A stretch of 13,377 bases of DNA from Oscillospiraceae bacterium. Lineage in GTDB: Bacteria > Bacillota > Clostridia > Oscillospirales > Ruminococcaceae. Below, piece by piece: positions 1 through 7,757 of the stretch. The DNA lies in the NCBI GenBank assembly GCA_016296485.1, contig JAEDJF010000035.1, positions 1-13,377 of the forward strand. Direction: 5' to 3'. The translations under genes and the position numbers were made by a program. The notes beneath the pieces were generated by a model, which worked only from the letters and a program-made list of their open reading frames with translations, did not search any database and was not told the DNA's origin. Position 1 is the first letter of the stretch. Each line of letters opens with the position of its first letter.

Positions 1-1337
1 TATATTGCGGCGACGCTCTTACCTTGAGAGGTATCTCCCTCTTTATGAGCTCCCTTAAAAAAGTTTTCCCGTCCGCCAAAGCAATCGCGGGCGAGCGCGT
101 CGTTGACGCCGAGGGCAACGAAGTCAAGGTCGAGTGCGACCCCGACGCACCTCTTGCCGCCTATGTATTCAAAACCGTCGCCGACCCCTTCGTCGGCAAG
201 CTTTCCTTCGTAAAAGTCGTTGCGGGAACCCTCGTTTCCGGCAGCACTCCCGTTGTTCCGAGAACCGGCTCCCAGGAGCGTCTCGGCAAAATGGTCTTTG
301 TCTGCGGCAAACAGCAGGAAGCCGTTGACTCCATCGGCGCCGGCGACATCGGCGCTATCACCAAGCTTGCCGAAGCCGTCACCGGCGACAGCCTTTGCGA
401 CCCGAAACGCGTGGTCTCCTTCAGAAAAGCCGAGTTCCCGGCTCCCTGCCACAGAATGGCAATGTTCCTTAAGGGCAAAGGCGACGACAGCAAGATTGCT
501 TCCGCCATCGCGAAGCTCGTTGAAGAGGACGAGACTATCTCCTATGAAGTCAACGCCGAAACCAAACAGCAGATTCTTGCGGGTCTCGGCGAACAGCACC
601 TTGACGTTGTTATCAGCAAGCTGAAATCCAAATTCGGCATTGAGCTCGGTCTTGAGAAACCCCGCGTACCTTACCGCGAGACCATCCGCAAGAAGGTCAA
701 AGTACAGGGCAAACACAAGAAACAGTCCGGCGGTCACGGTCAGTACGGTGACGTTTGGATCGAGTTCGAGCCCACCGACAGCGAAGAAATGGTATTTGAG
801 GAAGCCGTATTCGGCGGCTCCGTACCGAGAAACTTCTTCCCGGCTGTTGAAAAAGGTCTTCGCGAAGCTTGCAAAGCAGGTATGCTCGCCGGTTACCCGA
901 TGGTCGGCGTTCTCGCAAGACTCGTTGACGGTTCCTATCACCCCGTTGACTCCAACGATATGTCCTTCCAGATGGCAGCAAGACTTGCCTATAAGACCGG
1001 TATTCCCCAGGCAGGTCCCGCCCTCCTCGAGCCCATCGGCGACCTTAAAGTCGTAGTTCCCGAGGACGCCACCGGCGAACTTTACGGCGACATCAACAAA
1101 CGCCGCGGTCGTGTTCTCGGAATGAACCCCGTCGAGGGCGAGGACGGCTACTCCGAAGTCGAAGCGGAAGTTCCGATGAGCGAGATGCACGACTTCACCA
1201 CCTCTCTCCGCTCCATGACTCAGGGCAGAGGCTCCTTCAGCTTTGAGTTCAACCGTTACGAAGAGCTCCGTGACGAAGGTCTTAAAGCCGCCGTCATCGA
1301 AGAAGCAAAACAGTGGATGACCGAAGAAAAGGAATAA
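1..1337 (+). CDS. EF-G-like translation factor GTPase, 5'-truncated by window edge
   Basis: This is the C-terminal part (about 445 residues) of an elongation factor G homologue, which normally runs to about 690 residues. The frame is open from base 3 to the left edge and reads YCGDALTLRGISLF, the end of the GTPase domain, so the TTG at 24 is not a real start. Domain II follows (AYVFKTVADPFVGKLSF and later AGDIGAITKL), then domain III (LGEQHLDVVISKLK), domain IV (HKKQSGGHGQYGDVWIEF, then FPAVEKGLREACKAG, then GSYHPVDSNDMSFQ) and domain V ending in LRSMTQGRGSFSFEF. The nucleotide-binding motifs lie outside the window. The GHGQYGDV and HPVDSNDMSFQ wording resembles the FusA2-like paralogue group more than the main translocase FusA. 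That paralogue assignment is inference; membership of the EF-G family is near certain. A strong terminator follows directly. Confidence 0.95.
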   Translation, partial: YCGDALTLRGISLFMSSLKKVFPSAKAIAGERVVDAEGNEVKVECDPDAPLAAYVFKTVADPFVGKLSFVKVVAGTLVSGSTPVVPRTGSQERLGKMVFVCGKQQEAVDSIGAGDIGAITKLAEAVTGDSLCDPKRVVSFRKAEFPAPCHRMAMFLKGKGDDSKIASAIAKLVEEDETISYEVNAETKQQILAGLGEQHLDVVISKLKSKFGIELGLEKPRVPYRETIRKKVKVQGKHKKQSGGHGQYGDVWIEFEPTDSEEMVFEEAVFGGSVPRNFFPAVEKGLREACKAGMLAGYPMVGVLARLVDGSYHPVDSNDMSFQMAARLAYKTGIPQAGPALLEPIGDLKVVVPEDATGELYGDINKRRGRVLGMNPVEGEDGYSEVEAEVPMSEMHDFTTSLRSMTQGRGSFSFEFNRYEELRDEGLKAAVIEEAKQWMTEEKE

Positions 1338-1355
1338 TCTTTCCGTAATAAAATA

Positions 1356-1394
1356 AAAATCCCCGTCATATTTTTGACGGGGATTTTATTTTTT
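1356..1394 (+). terminator. Intrinsic terminator of the EF-G-like gene
   Basis: A perfect 13-bp stem pairs 1356-1368 with 1375-1387 (GC core CCCCGTCA/TGACGGGG) around a 6-base loop, followed by a T-rich run to 1394. It begins 19 bases after the EF-G-like stop codon. The A-rich 5' side means it could also work on the other strand, but no minus-strand gene ends here. Confidence 0.93.
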
Positions 1395-1447
1395 GCCCCG
1401 AAGTAAAATTGATGCGCAGGGCTCATTGATGATTTTATGTATGGGGG

Positions 1448-1918
1448 ATGATTTTCTTGTTGACCGCTTCAGTCAAAACCACGAAAACGAAGGTGCTGGG
1501 GACCCTTTGCGTTATTCTCGCGGTGATAATCGCGCTGATTCTTTTCTTTTTCGGCGGAAACGCCCCTGAAGCCTCCTCCGAGGCGGTTTCCCGCCACGTC
1601 ACGGATAACTTGAGCCGAAGGGAGTTCATCGCTTCCCGGGGCTGGGAGACGGAGGAGGAGCCCTCCTCCGTTGCCGAGGTTTCGCTGCCGCAGGAATTCG
1701 ACGACGTCCTGACGTGGTATAACGAGCTCCAAATAGCTTCCGGCATGGATTTGACGCCGTACCTCGGCAAGACGGTGATGAAATACAGCTATAGGGTGAC
1801 GAATTTCCCCGGCTCGGGGGAGGTTTACGCGACTCTTTACGTTTACGACGGAACCGTTGTCGCCGCCGATATTGCTTCGCATACGGATTCCTGGCAAAAG
1901 TCCATTGACGGAAAGTAA
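1448..1918 (+). CDS. DUF4830 domain-containing membrane-anchored protein
   Basis: A 156-residue protein with a basic N terminus, one hydrophobic segment (about residues 16-36, LGTLCVILAVIIALILFFF) and a roughly 110-residue extracytoplasmic domain. Its pattern is that of DUF4830: FIASRGWE, then LPQEFDDVLTWYNELQIASGMDL, then YLGKTVMKYSYRVTNFP, then ATLYVYDGTVVAADIAS. The function of the family is unknown. The start is uncertain: the ATG at 1448 sits inside a GGGGG run with no room for a ribosome site, whereas that G run (1443-1447) is about 9 bases before TTG at 1457 or 1460, so the true start may be one of those. The gene stands alone after a terminator, and its 3' end overlaps the promoter of the next gene. 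Confidence 0.8.
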   Translation: MIFLLTASVKTTKTKVLGTLCVILAVIIALILFFFGGNAPEASSEAVSRHVTDNLSRREFIASRGWETEEEPSSVAEVSLPQEFDDVLTWYNELQIASGMDLTPYLGKTVMKYSYRVTNFPGSGEVYATLYVYDGTVVAADIASHTDSWQKSIDGK

Positions 1919-1933
1919 AATCTGGGATATGAT
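1905..1933 (+). promoter_or_regulatory. Sigma-70/SigA-type promoter for the GNAT gene
   Basis: TTGACG (1905-1910), a 17-base spacer and TATGAT (1928-1933) give 5 of 6 matches in both boxes. The predicted start is near 1940, giving a leader of about 23 bases before the ATG at 1963. The -35 box lies inside the last codons of the DUF4830 gene. The call is from consensus only. Confidence 0.6.
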
Positions 1934-1962
1934 TGTAGTATCAAAAATCGGGAGAGAAATTT

Positions 1963-2391
1963 ATGGAATACAGAGAAATAGTCCCGGCGGACTGCGCCGA
2001 GCTTGCGAAAATATATGCCGACGCCTTTAACGCCGAGCCCTGGTTTGAAAAATGGAGCGTAAAAACCGCCGGGAAACGCCTTTCCGTGATGATTGGAAAC
2101 GGCGGCTTTTTCGGTCTTGCCGCCGTCCTTGACGGCGAAATTGCCGGAATGATAATGGGCGACGAAAAGCAGTATTACGACGGCGTCGTCTTTACGGTGA
2201 ACGAGTTTTGCGTGAAAAACGAGCTTCGGGGAAAGGGAATAGGAACGGCGCTTTTCGGCGAATTTGAAAAGCGCATCAAGGCAAAGGGAATCCGCGCCAT
2301 CGAGCTTTGCACAATTCCCGAGGACGAAGCCTTCTATGAAAAACTCGGCTTTGAAGTCGGCGGAGCGATAATGATGGGAAAAGAGCTTTGA
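1963..2391 (+). CDS. GNAT-family N-acetyltransferase
   Basis: A 142-residue single-domain acetyltransferase of the GNAT fold, predicted to move an acetyl group from acetyl-CoA to an unknown amine acceptor in the cytoplasm. The acetyl-CoA pyrophosphate-binding motif A is clear: R89-G-K-G-I-G94 inside NELRGKGIGTALFGEFE. The C-terminal FYEKLGFE (124-131) is the usual GNAT motif B region. It begins with the typical MEYREIVPADCAELAKIYADAF. GGGAGAG at 1950-1956 is a good ribosome site 6-7 bases before the ATG. It appears to be monocistronic, with its own promoter upstream and a terminator 27 bases downstream. The substrate cannot be read from the sequence. Confidence 0.93.
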   Translation: MEYREIVPADCAELAKIYADAFNAEPWFEKWSVKTAGKRLSVMIGNGGFFGLAAVLDGEIAGMIMGDEKQYYDGVVFTVNEFCVKNELRGKGIGTALFGEFEKRIKAKGIRAIELCTIPEDEAFYEKLGFEVGGAIMMGKEL

Positions 2392-2417
2392 AAACCCGAA
2401 ATACGGCAAAAACCGCT

Positions 2418-2448
2418 GCCGCGTCTTAAAAAAAGACGCGGCTTTTTT
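2418..2448 (+). terminator. Intrinsic terminator after the GNAT gene
   Basis: A perfect 10-bp GC-rich stem (GCCGCGTCTT at 2418-2427 with AAGACGCGGC at 2433-2442) and an A5 loop are followed by T6 (2443-2448). It starts 27 bases after the acetyltransferase stop codon. Confidence 0.93.
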
Positions 2449-2479
2449 AAAAAATAATAAAATTTTGACTAAAATACTG

Positions 2480-2508
2480 TGGACAAAAAAACGCCCGTTT
2501 GATAGTAT
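2480..2508 (+). promoter_or_regulatory. Possible promoter for the zinc-ribbon/AIM24 operon
   Basis: TGGACA (2480-2485), 17 bases and TAGTAT (2503-2508) lie between the upstream terminator and the zinc-ribbon gene and would give a leader of about 70 bases. The -10 box matches only 4 of 6, so this is a weak consensus call. A TTGACT at 2465-2470 has no well-placed -10 box. Confidence 0.35.
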
Positions 2509-2583
2509 TAGGAGTGTAAAAAAACGTCGTTTTTCGGCGGTACGCTTTAAAATATGAGCTTTTTTGAAAGGAAGGAATGGGAA

Positions 2584-3369
2584 ATGGCTTTTTGCACTAA
2601 CTGCGGAGCGAAGCTCGAGGACGGCGCGAAATTCTGCACAAACTGCGGAACAAAGACAGGTCAGCCGGAGGAAAACGGATACGTACCCACGGAGGAGCCC
2701 GTCAAAGGAGAATACATACCCCCGGCTGAGAATACTTACTTTTCTTCCGCCGAAGAAGAAAAGGAAGCCGCAAGAAAGAAAAAGAACAGAACGATACTTA
2801 TAGTTATCCTTGCGGTTGCGGCGGTGGCTATCGGGCTGATAGTCGTTATGGTGTCCCTTCTTTTCAAGCTCAGTAAGCAGATTATAGACGGCGGCTACAC
2901 CGAGGAACCGGAATCTTCTGAATATTCCGGGGAGGAATTCGTCTCCTCAACGACCCAGCTTAAAGAGAACAGCCTTTGGTACGGCTTTGCCGAAATATCG
3001 AACCACTCCGGAAAAGAGGGCTACGAAGAGGGTGTCTATGAGGTCTGGGGAATAATCGGAACCGACGACGCCGGAAGAACCTTCTTTGAGCTCTATGACA
3101 ATTATGATATGGAAAACGGTCCGGTTCTTTCCTACTGGATCAGTCTTTCACCCTACTACGCCGAGGCGGAAATCGGCGAGGAGGACGCTTGGCTTCTCGA
3201 TATTTATCTCCTTGAGGAGGATGAGTCCTACTTTTCCTTCGTGCTCGACAACGGCGCTATCGAGGTTTGGTATCCCTATGAGTTTGAGGGCGAAAGCTTC
3301 GATTTCTATTTCTTCCTTCGTGAGGAAGGCGCCGAATGGGACGAGGAAAACGACCCGTATATACCCTGA
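2584..3369 (+). CDS. Zinc-ribbon, single-TM membrane protein
   Basis: A 261-residue protein. Residues 2-22 form a zinc ribbon with two CxxC knuckles (C4-x2-C7 and C18-x2-C21, FCTNCG repeated). An acidic, proline-containing linker and a charged stretch (EEEKEAARKKKNR) precede one transmembrane helix at about 70-95. The rest (about 97-261) is acidic and rich in aromatic residues, with a WYGFAEISNHSG motif near 132-143 and DDAGRTFFELYDNYD near 161-175. This suggests a beta-rich extracytoplasmic domain like those in many zinc-ribbon proteins of gut Clostridia. The zinc ribbon would be cytoplasmic. The start at 2584 is chosen over the upstream ATG at 2554 because AAGGAAGGA (2568-2576) is correctly placed for it and the protein then begins with the zinc ribbon, as is usual. 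It precedes the AIM24 gene by 24 bases, probably in one operon. The molecular function is unknown. Confidence 0.85.
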   Translation: MAFCTNCGAKLEDGAKFCTNCGTKTGQPEENGYVPTEEPVKGEYIPPAENTYFSSAEEEKEAARKKKNRTILIVILAVAAVAIGLIVVMVSLLFKLSKQIIDGGYTEEPESSEYSGEEFVSSTTQLKENSLWYGFAEISNHSGKEGYEEGVYEVWGIIGTDDAGRTFFELYDNYDMENGPVLSYWISLSPYYAEAEIGEEDAWLLDIYLLEEDESYFSFVLDNGAIEVWYPYEFEGESFDFYFFLREEGAEWDEENDPYIP

Positions 3370-3393
3370 AATATCAGTAAGGAGGAAAACCTT

Positions 3394-4068
3394 ATGCGTT
3401 ATTCAATCGAAGGCGGGAACCTTCCCGCGCTCATTATGACCCTTGAACCCGGCGAAACAATAATCAGCGAAGCCGGAGCAAGAACCTGGTCAAGGGGTCC
3501 GGTAAAAACCGAGACCAGGGCACAGGGCGGAATCGGAAAATCCATCGGGCGTATGTTCACGGGTGAGAGCCTTTTTATGTCCAATTACACCGCACTCGGA
3601 AGCTGCGAGATAGCTTTTACGTCGTCCTTTCCGGGAAGGATAATCGCAAAGACCCTTGCCCCCGGCGAGAGCATAATCTGCCAAAAGACCTGTTTTCTTT
3701 GCGCAACCTCGGGCGTTGACCTCTCTCTTTATTTCCAAAAGAAGCTGGGAGCGGGTCTTGTGGGCGGCGAGGGCTTCATTATGCAGAAAATAACCGGTCC
3801 CGGAATGGTGTTTTTAGAGGTGGACGGCTACTGTCCCGAGTATGACCTTAGACCCGGGGAACAAATCGTCTGTGATACCGGGGTTCTTGCGATAATGGAT
3901 TCCACCTGCACAATGGATATTCAGACCGTCGGCAGCGTCAAAAACGCCATTTTCGGCGGAGAGGGAATCTTCGATACCGTCATCACGGGTCCCGGAAAGG
4001 TCTGGCTCCAGACTATGACGGCGGCAAAAGTAGCGAAATGCCTTTCAATATATATGCCCGGAAAGTAA
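3394..4068 (+). CDS. AIM24 family protein (TIGR00266 type)
   Basis: A 224-residue protein matching the bacterial AIM24/TIGR00266 family along its whole length: MRYSIEGGNLPALIMTLEPGE, then SEAGARTW, then FTGESLFMSNYTA, then FQKKLGAGLVGGEGFIMQ, and near the end FGGEGIFDT and GPGKVWLQT. The fold is a double-stranded beta-helix. The yeast member affects mitochondrial inner-membrane organisation; the bacterial role is not established. No signal peptide or membrane segment is visible. A very good ribosome site (AAGGAGGAAAA, from 3379) and the 24-base gap put it in an operon with the zinc-ribbon protein. It has eight cysteines (C71, C96, C100, C103, C147, C160, C172, C216), including a C-x3-C-x2-C cluster, which is more than I would expect for this family. 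A terminator follows. Confidence 0.93.
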   Translation: MRYSIEGGNLPALIMTLEPGETIISEAGARTWSRGPVKTETRAQGGIGKSIGRMFTGESLFMSNYTALGSCEIAFTSSFPGRIIAKTLAPGESIICQKTCFLCATSGVDLSLYFQKKLGAGLVGGEGFIMQKITGPGMVFLEVDGYCPEYDLRPGEQIVCDTGVLAIMDSTCTMDIQTVGSVKNAIFGGEGIFDTVITGPGKVWLQTMTAAKVAKCLSIYMPGK

Positions 4069-4085
4069 GAGGAATTTTGAAAAGC

Positions 4086-4122
4086 AAAAATCCCGTGCTC
4101 ATTTTGAGCACGGGATTTTTTT
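4086..4122. terminator. Bidirectional intrinsic terminator between convergent genes
   Basis: A perfect 16-bp inverted repeat pairs 4086-4101 with 4105-4120 (GC core TCCCGTGCTCA) around a 3-base loop. It has T-rich tails on both strands: T7 at 4116-4122 on plus and T5 from 4090 to 4086 on minus. It sits between the stop of the AIM24 gene (4068) and the stop of the minus-strand DUF4349 gene (4131), so it can end both transcripts. Confidence 0.92.
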
Positions 4123-4130
4123 AAGCCGGA

Positions 4131-5141
4131 TTATTTGTTTTCTTCGTCTTTCGGCGCTTCGGCGGGCGGGGCTTCGCCGTTTTTCCTGGCGAGCTTTTCA
4201 GCCTTTCTGCGCTCTTTCTCGGCTTTCCTGTAAGCCTTTTTGGCGCGGTAGCGCGGATTCTTTCTCAAAAAGAGCTTAACGATGAGCACGATAATTACAA
4301 TAATGACCGCCCAGATGATGAAGTAGGGAATGTTGCCCACGAACCAGACGAAAAAGTCCTGGAGCCCAATCCAAATATCATAGACGTTGTCGCCGAAATC
4401 GTTTGAAATCCTCTCCCAAACGCTCTCGGACTCCGCCTCGGTGATGCGCTTTACCTCGCGGACGGTGAGATTTACGGTGCTGTAATCAATGAGGTTGTCA
4501 TAGGTGCGAAGCTGGCTCTTGTAGCTTTCGAGCTGATAGCGCACCTCGGAGAGCCTCTGTTCAAGAATGATGATGCTGTCGATGTTTTCCGCCTCGGCAA
4601 GAAGCTCGAGGAGGCGGTCGTACTCCGTCTGGAGCGAAGCAACCCTCGCTTCGACGTCAACGTAGTTGAGGGTCACGTCTTCGCTGTCCTCGTAGCAGTA
4701 GGTCACGTTGCCGAGACCGCCGACGGTGTTAACAAAGGCGTCGAGCTTTTCGGAGGGCACCCGGCAGACAAAGCTCGCGTCCCGCATTCCGTAAGAATAG
4801 TTATAGGAGTTGCCGCTGACGCTGGAGCTCTCTATGTATCCGCCGTACTCGGCAACCTTTTGCTTTACGGAGGAAACGAAAGCGTCGAACTCAAGGGTCT
4901 CGACGTCGAGCTCAAAACGGCGGATGAGCTTACGCCCGCCGGGAAGCTGGGTTTCAGCAAGGCTTGTGCTCTCGCCGGTGGCGGAGTCAAAGGCTTCTTC
5001 GCTGTAATAGGTTTCCGGCTCTTCGGCGAACTGGTTTGTAGCGTAGTTATAATAGCCGTTGTCGAATTTTGACGACGAGCCGCAGGCGGCAAAAGAAAAA
5101 ACCAGAAGGACGGCAATAAGTAAGGTCAGTACTTTTTTCAT
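4131..5141 (-). CDS. DUF4349 domain-containing lipoprotein
   Basis: A 336-residue predicted lipoprotein. The signal peptide MKKVLTLLIAVLLVFSFAAC ends in a lipobox-like FAAC with the lipidated cysteine at C20. Residues about 67-292 match DUF4349: RKLIRRFELDVET, then YGGYIESS, then SFVCRVPSEKLDAFVNTVG, then SEDVTLNYVDVEARVASLQTEYDRLLELL, a coiled coil at about 162-213, STVNLTVREV, and a C-terminal transmembrane helix at about 271-291. The tail is highly basic (RAKKAYRKAEKERRKAEKLARK) and would face the cytoplasm. The protein would be tethered at both ends with a coiled-coil domain outside the membrane. The family's function is unknown. An AAAGGAGG ribosome site (5149-5156) precedes the ATG by 7 bases. 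It starts 57 bases after the YfhO-like gene in the same direction, with no terminator between, so co-transcription is likely. Confidence 0.92.
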   Translation of the reverse strand: MKKVLTLLIAVLLVFSFAACGSSSKFDNGYYNYATNQFAEEPETYYSEEAFDSATGESTSLAETQLPGGRKLIRRFELDVETLEFDAFVSSVKQKVAEYGGYIESSSVSGNSYNYSYGMRDASFVCRVPSEKLDAFVNTVGGLGNVTYCYEDSEDVTLNYVDVEARVASLQTEYDRLLELLAEAENIDSIIILEQRLSEVRYQLESYKSQLRTYDNLIDYSTVNLTVREVKRITEAESESVWERISNDFGDNVYDIWIGLQDFFVWFVGNIPYFIIWAVIIVIIVLIVKLFLRKNPRYRAKKAYRKAEKERRKAEKLARKNGEAPPAEAPKDEENK

Positions 5142-5198
5142 TTTTATTCCTCCTTTTGTAAAAATAGTGGCGATTTTAACGCAAAATGTTGCAAAGCT

Positions 5199-7727
5199 TC
5201 AAAGCTCCGGGTAAATTTTTTCCTCCGGACCATTGTATTCCTCATATGGAGGGACGTCCTCCGGGCGGCGGATGACGGTCATATCCTCCTCGGGGGAGAG
5301 CTCCGGCTCGCCGCTTTCGGCCGCCGCAGCCTGCTTTTGATAGTATTCGTCTATGAGCAGGTCCTCCTTGCGGCGCTTGTATCTTATCACAAAATACGTG
5401 ATATAGCCGGCGGTTATTACGAGCGCCCCGGCGCTGATAATAGCGCCGATTTTGAGACCGGGGGTCTCATAGACGAAAACGATTTCGTTTACGCCCTTGT
5501 CGGCGTAAACCGCCATAAACCCTGTGTTTACTCTTTCAATGGCGGTCTCGACCCCGTTGACGTAGGCGGTCCAGCCTTCGTCATAGGGGACGGAGAAAAA
5601 GACGAGATTCTTGCGGCTTAGAAAAATTGTGGAGGTGAAGCCGCCGCTGTCAGTCTTAAACGAGATAGAGGAGCTTTCCGCCCGGTCTGCGGCGTGTTTT
5701 GTGAAGGCGTCGTAGCTCATATACATATCCGGACCGTCGCTTAAATGGCGAAGACTGGAGCTGTAGCGGAGTATCTGGCTGTTGTTGAGGACTATGGCGG
5801 AAACGAGAACTTTGTCACGCTGTCCCTCCGGGACGGAGTAATATTCCTCCTCGGTGATGTAGTAGTCATAGGTAAAGCCCATGGGGATAAAGTTTTCGTT
5901 TTCGTAAATGTTGTAGCCGTTTACGGTGCTGTTGTAATTGAAGCCCTCGGTGAGGACGGTGTCGGGCGTCGTCTCGTCCGCATCAGCGTAGAGATATTTT
6001 ACGGAAAGGAGCGCCCGAAGCCCGTAAAAGCTGTACTCGGGCTTGCTCGAAACGTCGCGCTTGACCCCTACCTCCGGGTAAAACTCCATAATGGAGGAGG
6101 GAACGATGCTGTGGAAACAGCGTATTGACGGAATGTTCCAGTAAAGCCCCATATTTTCAAAGCATTCGTAAAAATCCGCCCGGACGAAGTCGCCGTTTTG
6201 CTCGTCCGGAAGGGACATTTCGCCGTAAAGCCCCACGGCGTCGTCGATAATTTCCTGATGGTCTCCGGCGAAGCCGTAGCCGAACTGAATATACGCGAAG
6301 CCGTAGGCGGCGCAGACCACGGCGGTCATTATCACCGCGAGATTTTTGAAATATTTCTTTTTGTTGAGGTACCAAAGCGCCGCCGTAAGGCAAAGGCTGC
6401 CAACGGCAAAGGAGGCGCTCAGAAGGAACCACATATTGTTGTAGAGAAGCCCGAAGCTCCAGCTTCCGTCGCTTCCGTCATAGACGGGAGTGAGCACGAG
6501 TATCGCTATGAGCCCTATGGTGACCGCAAAGGCGGGAACGAGCCCTTTTTTATATTCTATCTCCTCGTCTCCGTCCCCGTCGCCGCAGGAGGATTCGAGA
6601 GCCTTGACCGTCGCGAGCACCAGCATCAGCTCGAACATATAGAACCAGCGGTCATAGTAGGAATTGTTAAAGAGAACAAATACGGAGTTGAGCACAGGAA
6701 CGAGGGCGCAGACGGTGCAGGCGGCAATCATTTTCGTAAGCCAGCTCTTTTTCCTCGAGCGGACGAAAGCGATGGCGCCGGTCATTCCGAAAAGCGGAAG
6801 CCAGCCCGCCATTGACGCCCACTGGGCGCCCTGTCCCGTGAACATATTCTGCTTCGAGGGCATATCCGGCGGGAAGAAGAAGCTTGCAATAATGGCGGGA
6901 ACGCGCTGTTCGCTGTAATAGAGCCAGAGGTTCCAGCCGTTTATGAGGTCGTCCGCGCCGGTGCGGGGGTTCCCGATGATTGCGAGCACAGAGGGTAGCA
7001 CCGCCACAGCCGCAAGGCAAAGCCCGAGCACGGACTCAAGGGCGACGTAGAGGAAGCAACGGAATTTAGAGCTTATGTTTTTGTCGGTAATGCGGATGAA
7101 GAAATAGAGAATTACGAAGAAAACCTCGCCGATGAAGAACCAGTAGTTGACGACGGCGTTGAGGGCGACGGCAAGGGCGAAGGGTCCGTGTTTGTCCTCG
7201 GTGATGAGCATTTCAAGTCCGATGAGTATGAGCGGGAAAAACGCCACCACGTCAAGAAAATGGTTAAAAAAGAGGTTATAGATGCAGTATCCGCTGAAGG
7301 CGTAAAGAAGCCCGCCGATGACGGCGAAACGTTTGTCCTTTACGAAACGGGCGACGAAAAAGTAAGCCGTGAACGCTGCGGTGCAGAACTTGAGAACGAA
7401 AAGCGGAGCCATAAGATAGGGGACTACCGCCGTGTCAAAGGGCAGCGTCAGCCAGAAAAACGGGCTGAAAAGAAGGTAAAAGGAGTAGGAGCCGATGAAA
7501 TTGACGCCGAGGTCCGTGACCCAGTCCCAGCCGATTTGCCCGGATTTCACAAGCTCGTGGGCGTGCATATAAAAGCAAATCTGCTGGCAGTTGTAGTCGC
7601 CGTAATATGTAAAAATTCCGCCGTTTCGGTAAACGACGAGCCCGACGGTGGCGATTGCGCAAAGCGCAGCCAGAAGGAGCGTCACCCAGTGCATATTCTT
7701 ATTCATAAATTTGCGAATATCTGTCAT
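5199..7727 (-). CDS. YfhO-family polytopic membrane protein
   Basis: An 842-residue integral membrane protein with more than ten hydrophobic segments and the marks of the bacterial YfhO family (PF09586): GDYNCQQICFYMHAHELV near the N terminus, FSGYCIYNLFFNHFLDVVAFFPLILIGLE, and a C-terminal extracytoplasmic region with FFSVPYDEGWTAYVNG (SVPYDEGW at about 712-719) before a last helix at about 758-782 and an acidic cytoplasmic tail. Characterised relatives in Bacillus and Listeria take part in glycosylating lipoteichoic or wall teichoic acids, using a GT-C-like membrane architecture. The same general role is inferred here; the acceptor is unknown. The ATG at 7727 is preferred over the in-frame TTG at 7781 because AGAGGAAA (7733-7740) lies at the right distance. 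It is the first gene of a probable two-gene minus-strand unit with the DUF4349 lipoprotein. Confidence 0.93.
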   Translation of the reverse strand: MTDIRKFMNKNMHWVTLLLAALCAIATVGLVVYRNGGIFTYYGDYNCQQICFYMHAHELVKSGQIGWDWVTDLGVNFIGSYSFYLLFSPFFWLTLPFDTAVVPYLMAPLFVLKFCTAAFTAYFFVARFVKDKRFAVIGGLLYAFSGYCIYNLFFNHFLDVVAFFPLILIGLEMLITEDKHGPFALAVALNAVVNYWFFIGEVFFVILYFFIRITDKNISSKFRCFLYVALESVLGLCLAAVAVLPSVLAIIGNPRTGADDLINGWNLWLYYSEQRVPAIIASFFFPPDMPSKQNMFTGQGAQWASMAGWLPLFGMTGAIAFVRSRKKSWLTKMIAACTVCALVPVLNSVFVLFNNSYYDRWFYMFELMLVLATVKALESSCGDGDGDEEIEYKKGLVPAFAVTIGLIAILVLTPVYDGSDGSWSFGLLYNNMWFLLSASFAVGSLCLTAALWYLNKKKYFKNLAVIMTAVVCAAYGFAYIQFGYGFAGDHQEIIDDAVGLYGEMSLPDEQNGDFVRADFYECFENMGLYWNIPSIRCFHSIVPSSIMEFYPEVGVKRDVSSKPEYSFYGLRALLSVKYLYADADETTPDTVLTEGFNYNSTVNGYNIYENENFIPMGFTYDYYITEEEYYSVPEGQRDKVLVSAIVLNNSQILRYSSSLRHLSDGPDMYMSYDAFTKHAADRAESSSISFKTDSGGFTSTIFLSRKNLVFFSVPYDEGWTAYVNGVETAIERVNTGFMAVYADKGVNEIVFVYETPGLKIGAIISAGALVITAGYITYFVIRYKRRKEDLLIDEYYQKQAAAAESGEPELSPEEDMTVIRRPEDVPPYEEYNGPEEKIYPEL

Positions 7728-7757
7728 CTGTATTTCCTCTAAACAAAACAAGTTTTC

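Noticed and set aside
1843..2409. Open 188-codon frame opposite the GNAT gene
   Set aside because: It is antisense to a clear acetyltransferase, has no ribosome site or recognisable motif, and reads across an intergenic region.
6198..6815. Open 205-codon plus-strand frame opposite the YfhO-like gene
   Set aside because: Another antisense shadow of a GC-rich membrane gene, with no family features.
7188..7742. Open 184-codon plus-strand frame within the YfhO-like gene
   Set aside because: Its composition is low-complexity and charged, as expected of a shadow of a hydrophobic membrane protein gene; no motif or ribosome site.
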